From JBEIFW01 sp044370695 (lineage in GTDB: Bacteria; Actinomycetota; Acidimicrobiia; Acidimicrobiales; Ilumatobacteraceae), in assembly GCA_044370695.1 (NCBI GenBank), contig JBILVB010000059.1, positions 1 through 20,079 of the forward strand: a stretch of DNA of 20,079 nucleotides. The letters are read 5' to 3'. The notes beneath the pieces were generated by a model. That model made no database searches, was not told where the DNA came from, and saw nothing but the letters and a program-made list of their open reading frames with translations. The translations under genes were made by a program, and so were the position numbers. Positions 1 to 7,481 of this stretch are shown one piece after another; position 1 is the stretch's first letter, and each line of letters begins with the position of its first letter.

Positions 1-1
1 C

Positions 2-250
2 GGCAAGGCGCGGCCCGCCGGCATCGACGCCCCCGTGAGCGCGCATCACGACACGACGAGATGTCGAGACGTCCTGAAGGGCTTCGGCAGCATGTACCGG
101 TACCGAGCGATCGATTGGGACTCCGCCTGTTCGATGACCCATCCGCTCTCCGAGGCATGGACCGTGGGTGGCTGGTGGTTCTGCAGCGCGCCCGTGGTGC
201 TCGCCGAGTTCGGCCCCACGTGGAAGACCGGTCCGTCGAACGCGACGTAG
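2..250 (+). CDS. Possible 3' end of a hypothetical protein (partial)
   Basis: A reading frame is open from the window edge to a TAG at 248-250. Most of its codons end in G or C, and the last 57 or so residues look protein-like, with many aromatics (for example Y-R-Y-R, W-T-V-G-G-W-W-F). I do not recognise the family. The frame could instead begin at GTG 35, giving 71 residues, but no convincing ribosome binding site precedes it. It ends 17 bases before the stop of the opposing acyl-CoA dehydrogenase. The two TAG stops form a short GTAG/CTAC inverted repeat, as at other convergent ends here. That the frame is coding at all is inference. Confidence 0.35.
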   Translation, partial: GKARPAGIDAPVSAHHDTTRCRDVLKGFGSMYRYRAIDWDSACSMTHPLSEAWTVGGWWFCSAPVVLAEFGPTWKTGPSNAT

Positions 251-267
251 CCCGTTCGACGCGGCCG

Positions 268-1512
268 CTACTTCTTGCCGAAGCCGAACAGGTTCTGGCC
301 GACCTTGCGCATCTGGATCTCCTCGGAGCCCTCGGTGATCCGATAGCGGCGGTGGTGCCGGTAGATGTGCTCGAAGGGCATGTGCCGGCTGTAGCCGACG
401 CCGCCGCAGGTCTGCATCGCCCGGTCGGCGGCGTCACAGGCCAGGCGGTTCGCCTTGTAGTTGCACATGGCGACGAGGTGCGTGACCTCCATGTGATGCT
501 TCTGGTCGAGCATCCACGCGGTGTAGCGGACCAGTTGGCGGAGCATGGCGGCGTCGGTGTGGAGCTCGATGAGCGGGAACTGGATGCCCTGGTTCACCGA
601 GAGCTTCTTGCCCCACGTGTAGCGCTTGTTTGCGTACGCGACCGCCTCGTTGATGCAGAACTGCGCAGCGCCCAACGACGACGCGGCCTGGCGGATGCGG
701 TTCTCGTGGACGAAGTGCTGGGCGAGATCGAGGCCGTGGTCGACCCGGCCGAACACCGCCGACTGCGGTACCCGGACGTCGGTCAGCGAGACCTCGGCGT
801 GGTCGGTGGGCATGTTGAACGTCCACCAGAAGAACTCGACCTTGAACCCGGGCGAGTTGGTCGGGACCAGGAACGCCGTGATCCCGATCGGGTCGCCGGG
901 GTTGCCCGAGGTGCGGGCGAAGATGATGTCGTGGGTGGCGTGGTGGAGCCCGGAGTTCCACCGCTTGGCCCCGTTGATCACCCACTCCTCGCCGTCGCGG
1001 TACGCGCGGGTCTCGAGGTGGGTGGCGTCGGAGCCGTGGTTCGGTTCGGTGAGCCCGAACGCCAGCCGCTTGGTGCCCTCGAGGAAGCCGGGCATCCACT
1101 CGGCCTTCTGCTCGGGCGTGCCGAAGTCGCGCATCATCAGCACCGTCGGGAAGTTGCCGACGATCGACGACTCGTTCTGCAGGTCGTTGTGCAACCCGAG
1201 GCCCTTGGTCGCGAGGTGCTCGCGGATGATCGCCATCTCGAGGTTGGTGGCCTGCTGGCCGCCGTACTCCGTCGGCAGGGCGAGGCGCAGGAAACCGGCG
1301 GCGTCGGCCCGGCGGCGCATCTCGCGCAGCAGCGCCTCCCAGTCCGGCCGGGGCACACCGCCAGCCTCGAAGTCGGTCCGGGCGTACTCGCGGCGGTGGT
1401 CGAAGAACCGCTCGTTGTCGTCAGCGGCCTGCAGCGGCTTGATCTCGGCCTCGATGAACGCATCGAGTTCGTCCAGTCGGGCCTGGATGGCGGGCGGGAT
1501 CGAGAAGTCCAC
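268..1512 (-). CDS. Acyl-CoA dehydrogenase family protein
   Basis: A 414-residue flavoenzyme of the acyl-CoA dehydrogenase superfamily, expected to oxidise an acyl-CoA thioester to the 2,3-enoyl-CoA and pass electrons to ETF. Visible are an N-terminal helical region (about 1-150), the beta-domain flavin motif F-G-L-T-E-P-N-H-G-S-D at 152-162 and W-V-I-N-G-A-K at 177-183. In the C-terminal helical domain, C-G-G-V-G-Y is at 369-374 and T-E-G-S-E-E-I-Q at 393-400; Glu394 aligns with the catalytic Glu of MCAD. The GTG start at 1512 is chosen because GGAG lies 7 bases upstream and the homologous region begins there; the longer upstream frame is Arg/Pro-rich and not family-like. It is divergent from the MFS gene. 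The substrate cannot be read from the sequence; the long insert around 225-235 (F-F-W-W-T-F-N) suggests a non-classical subgroup. Confidence 0.93.
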   Translation of the reverse strand: MDFSIPPAIQARLDELDAFIEAEIKPLQAADDNERFFDHRREYARTDFEAGGVPRPDWEALLREMRRRADAAGFLRLALPTEYGGQQATNLEMAIIREHLATKGLGLHNDLQNESSIVGNFPTVLMMRDFGTPEQKAEWMPGFLEGTKRLAFGLTEPNHGSDATHLETRAYRDGEEWVINGAKRWNSGLHHATHDIIFARTSGNPGDPIGITAFLVPTNSPGFKVEFFWWTFNMPTDHAEVSLTDVRVPQSAVFGRVDHGLDLAQHFVHENRIRQAASSLGAAQFCINEAVAYANKRYTWGKKLSVNQGIQFPLIELHTDAAMLRQLVRYTAWMLDQKHHMEVTHLVAMCNYKANRLACDAADRAMQTCGGVGYSRHMPFEHIYRHHRRYRITEGSEEIQMRKVGQNLFGFGKK

Positions 1513-1568
1513 GGGCGTGCTCCGTCTGATCGGCGGCGAGCGCCCCTCGCGCCCGCTCCCCGGCGGCG

Positions 1569-1574
1569 AATCTA
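1569..1574 (-). promoter_or_regulatory. Possible -10 box for the acyl-CoA dehydrogenase
   Basis: On the minus strand the hexamer TAGATT fits the actinobacterial TAnnnT -10 pattern. It would start transcription near 1562 and leave a leader of about 50 bases carrying the GGAG site before the GTG. No clear -35 box is visible. It lies in the 136-base divergent region shared with the MFS gene. Confidence 0.35.
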
Positions 1575-1604
1575 CGGGCCGGGTCGCGCGCGGACCGAAA
1601 CGGC

Positions 1605-1610
1605 TAGAAC
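1605..1610 (+). promoter_or_regulatory. Possible -10 box upstream of the MFS gene
   Basis: TAGAAC lies 6 bases before a GTG at 1617, the same geometry as other putative leaderless promoters in this window, although the usual final T is a C. A transcript from here would begin at or next to the GTG of the short leader frame described separately. Confidence 0.3.
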
Positions 1611-1616
1611 GGCCCG

Positions 1617-1652
1617 GTGACCGATGACGACAGCGTGGAGGTGCCGCAGTGA
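1617..1652 (+). CDS. Possible 11-residue leader peptide before the MFS gene
   Basis: GTG at 1617 opens an 11-codon frame (M-T-D-D-D-S-V-E-V-P-Q) whose TGA at 1650-1652 overlaps the GTG start of the transporter at 1649. The start sits right after a possible -10 box, so it could be translated from a leaderless mRNA and be coupled to the downstream gene. Its last codons contain the GGAGG that serves the transporter. It may equally be chance; the evidence is position only. Confidence 0.25.
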   Translation: MTDDDSVEVPQ

Positions 1653-2806
1653 GGCGCCTCGCGCGCCGGTCACCCCTCGGCGCCACCCGGCTGGAGCTGA
1701 TCGCCCTCGTGCAGTTCCTCGGTACCGGCATGCTCCTGTCGGGCGTCCCCCGCTACCTGCGCGAGGAGCTCGGCGCCAGCCGGACGGCCGTGGGAATCGC
1801 CACCACGATCTTCTTCGTCGGTGCGCTCGCCGTGCGACCTGCGCTCGGCCGCGCCCTCGACCGGTACGGTCGCCGCCGGTTCTTCCGCTGGTCGCTGGCC
1901 GGGTTGACGATCCTCACGGTCGCGCTCGAACTGTCGAGTTCGGTCGTCGCGGTGGGGGCGCTGCGCCTCGTGCAGGGCGCCTTCGGCGCGGCGTTCTACA
2001 CCTCGATCGCGACGATGACCGCCGACGTCGCGCCGCCCGACAAGCGAGGCTCCGCGGTCGGCCGACTGTCGTTCGCCACGTACCTCGGGTTCGTATTCGG
2101 GCCGCTGATCGCCGACGTGGTGATCCCCTTCGGCTTCTCGACCCTGTGGGCGGTGGTCGCCGTGGCGATGGCCGGCGCCCTCAGCCTCGCCTGGTCCCAC
2201 CCCGAGACGAGACCGGAACTCGCCCCGGGCGAGATTCGGTCGCGTCCTCCGCTCATCCACCCCGCAGTGATCCGCCCCGGCCTGGCCCAGGCCGCGGTGT
2301 CGTTCGCCCTGTCGGCCACGACAGCGTTCTCTCCCGAGTTCGCCGGCTTCGTCGGCATCGAGCGTCCGGGCACGCTGTTCTCCGCCTACGCGATCACCGT
2401 GCTGTTCGTGCGCGTGCCGGCAGGGCGAGCCTCGGATCGCCTCGGCGCGCACGTCGTCGCGATCCCTGCGCTCGCCCTCGGTGCGATCGCCCTCGTCGTG
2501 CTGTCACAGGCCCGCGCCCCATGGTGGGCCTACCTGGCGATGGGGGTCGTCGGCATCGGGATGGGTGCGGTGTTCCCGGCGATGACCGCGCTCGCCGTCG
2601 ATCGTGCACCCCCGGCCGAACGCGGCGCCGCGCTCGGATCGTTCCTCGCGTTCAACGACGTCGGCCAGGCCCTCGCCGGTCCGCTCGCCGGTGTCGCCTC
2701 GGACGCCGGCGGTATCCGGTGGGCCTTCGGCCTCCCGGCGATCGTCGTCGCCGGTGGGTTCCTCGTGGCCCTCGGCCTGCGGCCCCGCCGGTCAGTCGCC
2801 GGCTGA
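1649..2806 (+). CDS. MFS transporter
   Basis: A 385-residue integral membrane protein with about twelve hydrophobic segments in two halves, as in the major facilitator superfamily (usual length 380-450). A motif-A-like loop, G-R-A-L-D-R-Y-G-R-R-R, is at 67-77 between TM2 and TM3, and a second G-R-A-S-D-R-L-G is in the matching loop of the C-terminal half near 253. It probably works as a proton-coupled exporter in the cytoplasmic membrane; the substrate is unknown. The GTG start is supported by GGAGG at 1637-1641, 7 bases upstream. The 3' end overlaps the convergent PPOX-type gene by 15 bases. Confidence 0.92.
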   Translation: MRRLARRSPLGATRLELIALVQFLGTGMLLSGVPRYLREELGASRTAVGIATTIFFVGALAVRPALGRALDRYGRRRFFRWSLAGLTILTVALELSSSVVAVGALRLVQGAFGAAFYTSIATMTADVAPPDKRGSAVGRLSFATYLGFVFGPLIADVVIPFGFSTLWAVVAVAMAGALSLAWSHPETRPELAPGEIRSRPPLIHPAVIRPGLAQAAVSFALSATTAFSPEFAGFVGIERPGTLFSAYAITVLFVRVPAGRASDRLGAHVVAIPALALGAIALVVLSQARAPWWAYLAMGVVGIGMGAVFPAMTALAVDRAPPAERGAALGSFLAFNDVGQALAGPLAGVASDAGGIRWAFGLPAIVVAGGFLVALGLRPRRSVAG

Positions 2807-2810
2807 CGGC
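2787..2810. terminator. Hairpin spanning both stop codons of convergent genes
   Basis: GTCAG at 2791-2795 and CTGAC at 2803-2807 pair perfectly and extend outward as GCC/GGC with one bulged G. They enclose a 7-base loop. The stem contains the stop of the minus-strand gene (2792-2794) and of the MFS gene (2804-2806). There is no U-tract, so terminator function is inferred from structure and position. Confidence 0.4.
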
Positions 2811-3220
2811 GGCGCGTCGTCGAAACGGAGGATCACGGCGCAGTCCTCGACGCGTCGACGCCGGATCCATCCCCCGACCGTGGCGGCGGCGTCGATCATC
2901 GCCGCTTGCCACCCGTACTTGCGCCGAATCGCCGCCGTCACACCGGCGGCGTCGCCGCCGAGGACGACCACGGCCCGGGCCCGCACCTGCGGACTGCCGT
3001 CGACCACCCGGCCGCGACGGTCACAGGCCCGGAGCGTGACGTCGGGGAAGTTCCGAATCCGCTTCACCTTCCCCGAATCCGGTCCCGTGGTGAACCCCGC
3101 GGCGCCGTCGCCGAGGGGAGCGATCCACACGGGACTCGACACGGTCTCGCCGCTGCGCCGGCGCGTGGTGATCGAGACGTACCGTTCGTCCGCAAGGCCC
3201 ACACCGTTGGCGTCGCTCAT
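2792..3220 (-). CDS. PPOX-class probable F420-dependent oxidoreductase
   Basis: A 142-residue protein of the split-barrel flavin/deazaflavin fold, resembling the actinobacterial PPOX-class F420-binding family that includes M. tuberculosis Rv2061c. Typical features are the N-terminal Y-V-S-I-T-T-R-R-x-S-G strand (14-24), P-V-W-I at 30-33, G-K-V-K-R-I-R-N-F-P-D-V at 50-61 (basic residues expected to bind the F420 phosphate) and the late R-K-Y-G-W-Q at 100-105. It probably binds F420H2 as a dimer and reduces a small substrate, which is unknown. The ATG at 3220 is preceded by a TAGGGT box 7 bases away, suggesting leaderless expression. F420 biosynthesis genes occur at 16415-18096, so the cofactor should be present. 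Confidence 0.85.
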   Translation of the reverse strand: MSDANGVGLADERYVSITTRRRSGETVSSPVWIAPLGDGAAGFTTGPDSGKVKRIRNFPDVTLRACDRRGRVVDGSPQVRARAVVVLGGDAAGVTAAIRRKYGWQAAMIDAAATVGGWIRRRRVEDCAVILRFDDAPPSAGD

Positions 3221-3227
3221 GCCGGGC

Positions 3228-3233
3228 ACCCTA
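3228..3233 (-). promoter_or_regulatory. Putative leaderless -10 box for the PPOX-type gene
   Basis: On the minus strand TAGGGT is followed by 7 bases and then the ATG at 3220. This matches an actinobacterial TAnnnT -10 with transcription starting at or beside the start codon. No Shine-Dalgarno sequence is present. Confidence 0.5.
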
Positions 3234-3276
3234 CCGAGCGTCGCCGCAGCGGCTCCGAGGACCCGCGCCGCCGACC

Positions 3277-3282
3277 TAGCCT
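3277..3282 (+). promoter_or_regulatory. Putative leaderless -10 box for the 175-residue protein
   Basis: TAGCCT is followed by 6 bases and the ATG at 3289, with no Shine-Dalgarno sequence between. It stands back to back with the minus-strand box at 3228-3233, so a 68-base region appears to hold both divergent promoters. Confidence 0.5.
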
Positions 3283-3288
3283 GCGGCC

Positions 3289-3816
3289 ATGCCGACGCTG
3301 ATCTGGTCCGACGCCCCTCTGGCCACGGGCCGGACGCATCGGCTCTCCCCGGCCCAGTTCCGGTCCTACCCGCCGAGCCCGTGGTCGCACTTGACGGTCG
3401 ACCCCGACGACGGCCCCGACGACGGCAAGGCCTGCTGGATCGGCCGCTACGAACCGCTGTGCGTCCGCCTGGCCGGCACCCCGTCGGCGCCCGAGGACCG
3501 CCGAACCGGCGCGCCGTCACTGCTGACCGTGCTCACCCGCGCCGTTCCCGGCCAGGACGACGCCTACCACCTCTGGTACACCGGGACCCATCTCCCCGAA
3601 GTGCTCACGATCGCCGGCTACGTTGCGGCCCAACGGTTCTTCGCGTCGGCCGAGTCGTCGGTCCCGCGGCCGTTCCTCGCCTTGTACGAACTCGACGCCC
3701 GCGACGCCCAGCCGGTGCTCGACACCCTGGACGCTGCGACCCGCACCTGGATGCGGCGCAGCGACGCGATCGACGGCCCGGCCATCCTGGCCTGGCTGTT
3801 CGACCCCGCCGACTGA
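3289..3816 (+). CDS. Hypothetical protein with EthD/dimeric alpha-beta-barrel-like segment
   Basis: A 175-residue protein without signal peptide or membrane segment. The C-terminal half (about 76-170) contains Y-H-L-W-Y-T-G-T-H-L-P-E-V at 93-105, then G-Y-V-A-A-Q-R-F at 110-117 and F-L-A-L-Y-E-L at 129-135. This pattern of helix, strand and strand is typical of EthD-like ferredoxin-fold proteins, which bind small organic ligands or act in degradation pathways. The N-terminal 75 residues, with an Asp-rich stretch at 38-46, match nothing I recognise. It is divergent from the F420-type oxidoreductase across 68 bases, so shared regulation is possible. The specific function is unknown. The start is supported by the adjacent -10 box. 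Confidence 0.82.
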   Translation: MPTLIWSDAPLATGRTHRLSPAQFRSYPPSPWSHLTVDPDDGPDDGKACWIGRYEPLCVRLAGTPSAPEDRRTGAPSLLTVLTRAVPGQDDAYHLWYTGTHLPEVLTIAGYVAAQRFFASAESSVPRPFLALYELDARDAQPVLDTLDAATRTWMRRSDAIDGPAILAWLFDPAD

Positions 3817-3845
3817 CCGGCGACCGACCCGCGCCGCCGGGGTCA
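3814..3845. terminator. Bulged hairpin spanning both convergent stop codons
   Basis: TGACCGGCG at 3814-3822 pairs with CGCCGGGGTCA at 3835-3845, leaving two bulged bases and a 12-base loop. The stem includes the TGA of the plus-strand gene and the stop of the minus-strand hydrolase. It could end transcription from both sides. No U-tract is present. Confidence 0.45.
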
Positions 3846-4841
3846 GGCCGAGTCGAGCGAGGCCAGGAACCCCAGGAGCACCTCGGTGACCTCGGGGGCC
3901 CGCTCCTGCTGGATCCAGTGACCGGCGCCCTCGATCATCCGGCACACGCGCAGATCGGGCAGCGCCGTGCGCATGCCGGCGATCGCCTCGGGGGTGTTCC
4001 CCGCGATCAGGTCGAGCGTGCCGCCGACGTAGCACGAGGGCTGCATGATCGTGCGCCCCTGGAACGGCGCAAGGATGCCCGGCAGCGCGTCGATGTTCCG
4101 GTACCAGTTCAGCCCGCCCCGGAACCCCGATGCGGTGAGCTCGGCCGTGTAGAACGCGACGTCGGCCTCGGTGAGCCACGGCGGCAACCGGTCGGGCAAC
4201 ACGAATTGCTCGCTGAGGGTCTGGCCGGCCGGGAAATGGCCATCGCTGCAGGCCTCGGCGACACCGTCGGCGACGATGTCGCCCGAGATCAGGTAGAGGA
4301 AGCCGAGCACGCTGCGGCGGACGTCGGCCTCGAGATCGGCCTCGGCCACACCGGGTTCCTGGAAGAACAGCCGGTAGTAGTCGCGCTCGGGCCCGGCGTT
4401 GACCCGCATCAGGTCCCCGATCGTCACGCCGTCGGGCAGCGCCGGGATCACCCCGGTGAACGGCACGCTCATCGCGCACACCGCGCGGAACACGTCGGGG
4501 CGCAGCAAGGCCGAGAACCACGCCACCGGAGCGCCCCAGTCGTGACCGACCACCACGGCCTCCCGCTCCCCCAGCGCGTGTACGACCCCCACCACGTCTC
4601 CCACGAGATGGTTGAGCGAGTAGGCACCCACGGCCGCCGGCTTGGAGCTGCCGCCATAGCCCCGCATGTCCATCGCCACGGCGCGGTAGCCGGCGGCGGC
4701 GACCGCCGGAAGCTGGTGCCGCCACGAGTACCAGGACTCGGGGAAGCCGTGGCAGAACAACACGAGCGGCCCCTCGCCCTGCTCCACGAGATGGACGGAG
4801 ATGCCGTTGGCGTCGACGGTTCGGTGGAGTTGCTCGGCCAC
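3843..4841 (-). CDS. Alpha/beta hydrolase, epoxide hydrolase-like
   Basis: A 332-residue cytosolic alpha/beta-hydrolase of the soluble epoxide hydrolase type (usual length 290-330). The oxyanion motif H-G-F-P at 31-34 precedes the nucleophile elbow G-H-D-W-G at 99-103, with Asp101 as nucleophile rather than Ser. The likely acid is Asp277 (G-G-T-L-D) and the base His308 (G-A-G-H-W). Tyr155/156 and Tyr247 lie where the lid tyrosines that polarise the epoxide ring are expected. The predicted reaction is opening of an epoxide to a diol through an alkyl-enzyme ester; haloalkane dehalogenase or fluoroacetate dehalogenase is a less likely alternative. The GTG start at 4841 follows the methyltransferase stop by 9 bases with no good ribosome binding site, so coupling is likely. 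Confidence 0.9.
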   Translation of the reverse strand: MAEQLHRTVDANGISVHLVEQGEGPLVLFCHGFPESWYSWRHQLPAVAAAGYRAVAMDMRGYGGSSKPAAVGAYSLNHLVGDVVGVVHALGEREAVVVGHDWGAPVAWFSALLRPDVFRAVCAMSVPFTGVIPALPDGVTIGDLMRVNAGPERDYYRLFFQEPGVAEADLEADVRRSVLGFLYLISGDIVADGVAEACSDGHFPAGQTLSEQFVLPDRLPPWLTEADVAFYTAELTASGFRGGLNWYRNIDALPGILAPFQGRTIMQPSCYVGGTLDLIAGNTPEAIAGMRTALPDLRVCRMIEGAGHWIQQERAPEVTEVLLGFLASLDSA

Positions 4842-4850
4842 GGCCGGACG

Positions 4851-5603
4851 CTACCGGGGGCCGAGCACCAGCACGTCGTGGTGGACGATCTGGGGCCGCG
4901 GCCGCCGAGGCTCGGGCAGCGCGTCGAGCTGTGCGAGTACCGGGGCCACCACGCGCACCCAGGTGGGCCCGTCGAGATCCCACAGGCTCGACCACGTCCG
5001 GGCCCGGATCTCGGCGGCGAGGTCCGCCGGTGATTTCGCCTGGGCCTCGGGTGCGGTCCGGTCCCGACCGATCAGGGTGAGCGACGCCGGCACTGCAGCG
5101 AGGATGCCCGCAGCGTGGCGCATCCCTGCCGGCCGCAGGACGTTCTGCATCCCGTCGAGCAGGCCGGTGACGTCGTCGGCGGCCCGCACCGCCTCGGACG
5201 GCACGACGAGCAGCCGGCCCCCGGGGGCGAGGAGCTCGGCGGCCGCGTCCAGGAACGCCGGCGCGTCGGGCACGAGCTGCAGCACCCAGGTGATGACGAC
5301 GACGTCGGCCGCGCCCGGTCGCAACGGCGGCCGGTACCCGTCGCCCCGGGCCACGCAGTCGCCGAGGCGCTCCCGGGCCCGGACGAGCATCGGCACCGAC
5401 AGATCGATCCCGACGACGGCGATCCCCCGTTCGCGCAACGCCTGCGCGATCACCCCGGTGCCGATACCCAGCTCCACGACGCGCTCGCCCGGTCCGATCC
5501 ACCGGGCCATCGCCTCGGCGAACCGGCGGCCACGCTCGATCCCGCCACGGGTGGCGTCGTAGCGGTCGGCGATGCGGTCGAAGGCCACGGACACGTCGTT
5601 CAC
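4851..5603 (-). CDS. Class I SAM-dependent methyltransferase
   Basis: A 250-residue methyltransferase with a Rossmann-like fold. Motif I, V-V-E-L-G-I-G-T-G, is at 42-50, the acidic residue that binds the SAM ribose is Asp67 (G-I-D-L-S), and a post-motif segment, L-A-P-G-G-R-L, is at 125-131. The opening V-A-F-D-R-I-A-D-R-Y-D is typical of UbiE/Methyltransf_11 relatives. The acceptor is unknown; the C-terminal part contains P-T-W-V and many aromatics that may shape it. The start is taken at GTG 5603, where family similarity begins; GTG 5594 (three codons later) is an alternative. It is the first gene of a two-gene operon with the epoxide hydrolase-like gene and is divergent from the amidohydrolase across 70 bases. 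Confidence 0.85.
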   Translation of the reverse strand: MNDVSVAFDRIADRYDATRGGIERGRRFAEAMARWIGPGERVVELGIGTGVIAQALRERGIAVVGIDLSVPMLVRARERLGDCVARGDGYRPPLRPGAADVVVITWVLQLVPDAPAFLDAAAELLAPGGRLLVVPSEAVRAADDVTGLLDGMQNVLRPAGMRHAAGILAAVPASLTLIGRDRTAPEAQAKSPADLAAEIRARTWSSLWDLDGPTWVRVVAPVLAQLDALPEPRRPRPQIVHHDVLVLGPR

Positions 5604-5673
5604 CGTAGGTCGTTCGGCTGCGCTACAACGGCGGGACGCGCGGGGCGAGATCCGCCCCACGAGGGGGGCGTTC

Positions 5674-7404
5674 ATGGCCGAGTTCGATCTGGTCCTGCGG
5701 GGCGGCACCGTCGTCGACGGGCTGCGCACCCCGCGCTATCGCGCCGACGTCGCCGTGCGGGACGGGCGCATCGCGTCGATCGGGCGGATCGCGCCGCACC
5801 GGGCTCGGCGCGTCCTCGACGCCGACGGCCTCGTCGTCGCTCCGGGGTTCGTCGACCTGCACACCCACTACGACAGCCAACTGTTCTGGGACCCGTGGTG
5901 CACCATCTCGGGATGGCACGGGGTGACGACCGTCGTGATCGGCAACTGCGGGTTCGGGTTCGCTCCCTGCCACGGCGACCAGCAGGAGCGGGCGATGCTG
6001 ACCATGGCCCGCAACGAGGCCGTGCCCCTCGAGTGCATGCGGGCCGGCATGCCGTGGGACTGGGAGACGTTCCCGCAGTTCCTCGACTCGGTCGATCGCA
6101 CGGCCAAGGGCGTCAACGTGCTCTCGTACGTCGGGCTGAACCCGCTGTTGGCCTACGTGTTGGGCTGGGAGGAGGCCAAGCAGCGACCCTGTCGTGACGA
6201 TGAACGGGCTGCGCTGCAACGACTGCTGGCCGAGGCGATGGAGGCTGGCGCATGCGGGTGGTCGGCCCAGCTCAGCGGGGTCGACACCGTGCAGCGTGAC
6301 TACGACGGCACCCCGATGATCACCGACGTGATGGCGACGGCCGACCTCGACGCATGCGCCGAGGTCCTCGGACGGCTCGGCCGGGGCTTCATCCAGATGG
6401 CCGGGTCGCTGCCGATGGCCGAGCACCTCGCCGAGGTGTCCGGCCGGCCGGTCGTGTGGAACCTGCTCGCCGCCGCCACCGACCAGCACGGCGCCCCGGC
6501 GATGGCGCACGCCGCCGCGCTCGCCGCGCTCGATCGGGCCAACGCCGCCGGCCGCCGGGTGTTCGCCCAGGCGCTGACGGTCGACGTCGGGTTCGAGTTC
6601 ACCCTGGAGGACTGGAACCTGTTCGACTCCTCGCCGCTGTGGCGGGAGGTGACGCTCGGCGACGCCACCACCCGGACCGCGAAGATGAGTGATCCGGCCT
6701 GGCGGGCGCGGTTGCGGGCCGAGTACGACGCCGGACGCGGCCCGGTGGCGGGCGGTGGTACCGAGGAGCGCGACGTGCGCGTCGGCTCCGGGCTCGGGGA
6801 GTTGCTGCTCGAGTGGGTGACCACCGACGACCCCGAGCTGAAGAAGCTGGAAGGACTGACCGTGGCCGAGATCGCCACGATGCAGGGCAAGCACGCCGTC
6901 GACGTCCTGCTCGACGTCTCGATCGCCGACGGGCTGCGTGCCGGGTTCGGTACCCCGCCGCGCCACACCAACGTCGACGCCATGCGGGAGATCGCGACGT
7001 CGCCGTTCGCGCTTCCCGGGGTGAGCGACGGCGGGGCGCACACCAAGTTCATCACCCTCGGCGCCTACCCGACCGAGCTGCTCGCCACCTGGGTGCGCCG
7101 CCACGGGATCATGAGTCTGGAGGAGGCGCACTGGCGGCTCTCCGCCTACCCGGCCCTGGCGGCCGGGGTGCTCGACCGTGGGTTCCTGCGCGAGGGGGCA
7201 CCGGCGGACATCGTCGCCTACGACTTCGACGGCCTCGAGCTCCTCCCGAGCGAACGCACGAGGGACTTCCCGGCCGGTGCCTGGCGTCTCACCCGCCGAG
7301 CCGACGGGTACCGGTGGATCCTCGTGAACGGGGAGGTCACCTTCGCCGACGGCGTGGGCACCGGCTCGACCCCCGGGCATCTGCTGCGTCACGGACGGGC
7401 CTGA
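5674..7404 (+). CDS. N-acyl-D-amino-acid deacylase-like amidohydrolase
   Basis: A 576-residue metal-dependent hydrolase of the amidohydrolase superfamily, D-aminoacylase branch. The N-terminal small beta-domain (1-55) leads into G-F-V-D-L-H-T-H-Y-D at 58-67, with metal-binding His63 and His65. G-N-C-G-F-G-F-A-P follows at 90-98; the Cys corresponds to a zinc ligand of D-aminoacylases. V-S-D-G-G-A-H at 450-456 carries the general-base Asp452. The C-terminus returns to the beta-domain (A-D-I-V-A-Y-D-F). The mid-protein histidine motif of classic D-aminoacylases is not evident, so the substrate is uncertain: a D-amino-acid derivative or another amide or ring. ATG 5674 has a purine-rich GAGGGGGG at 5661-5668. 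There is no signal peptide, so it is probably cytosolic. Confidence 0.88.
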   Translation: MAEFDLVLRGGTVVDGLRTPRYRADVAVRDGRIASIGRIAPHRARRVLDADGLVVAPGFVDLHTHYDSQLFWDPWCTISGWHGVTTVVIGNCGFGFAPCHGDQQERAMLTMARNEAVPLECMRAGMPWDWETFPQFLDSVDRTAKGVNVLSYVGLNPLLAYVLGWEEAKQRPCRDDERAALQRLLAEAMEAGACGWSAQLSGVDTVQRDYDGTPMITDVMATADLDACAEVLGRLGRGFIQMAGSLPMAEHLAEVSGRPVVWNLLAAATDQHGAPAMAHAAALAALDRANAAGRRVFAQALTVDVGFEFTLEDWNLFDSSPLWREVTLGDATTRTAKMSDPAWRARLRAEYDAGRGPVAGGGTEERDVRVGSGLGELLLEWVTTDDPELKKLEGLTVAEIATMQGKHAVDVLLDVSIADGLRAGFGTPPRHTNVDAMREIATSPFALPGVSDGGAHTKFITLGAYPTELLATWVRRHGIMSLEEAHWRLSAYPALAAGVLDRGFLREGAPADIVAYDFDGLELLPSERTRDFPAGAWRLTRRADGYRWILVNGEVTFADGVGTGSTPGHLLRHGRA

Positions 7405-7414
7405 CCCGACCGGG

Positions 7415-7439
7415 CGGCGCGCGGGTACCGAGCGTGCCG
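7415..7439. terminator. Hairpin between convergent deacylase and AlkB-like genes
   Basis: CGGCGCGC (7415-7422) can pair with GCGTGCCG (7432-7439) through eight pairs including one G-U, with a 9-base loop. It lies 11 bases after the deacylase stop in the 77-base convergent gap. No U-tract follows, so this is a weak terminator call. Confidence 0.3.
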
Positions 7440-7481
7440 CCGTGTTGCGAGCGACGGTTTCCTGGCCCGAGACCGGCAGGC

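Noticed and set aside
261..268. GCGGCCGC palindrome between the first two genes
   Set aside because: It is a common 8-base palindrome in high-GC DNA with no supporting context.
61..1620. Long open frame of 519 codons opposite the acyl-CoA dehydrogenase
   Set aside because: It is antisense to a clear acyl-CoA dehydrogenase and has low-complexity Val/Glu/Arg composition; high GC makes such shadow frames common.
2604..5033. Open frame of 809 codons on the plus strand
   Set aside because: It crosses four well-supported genes on both strands in the wrong frame and has shadow-like composition.
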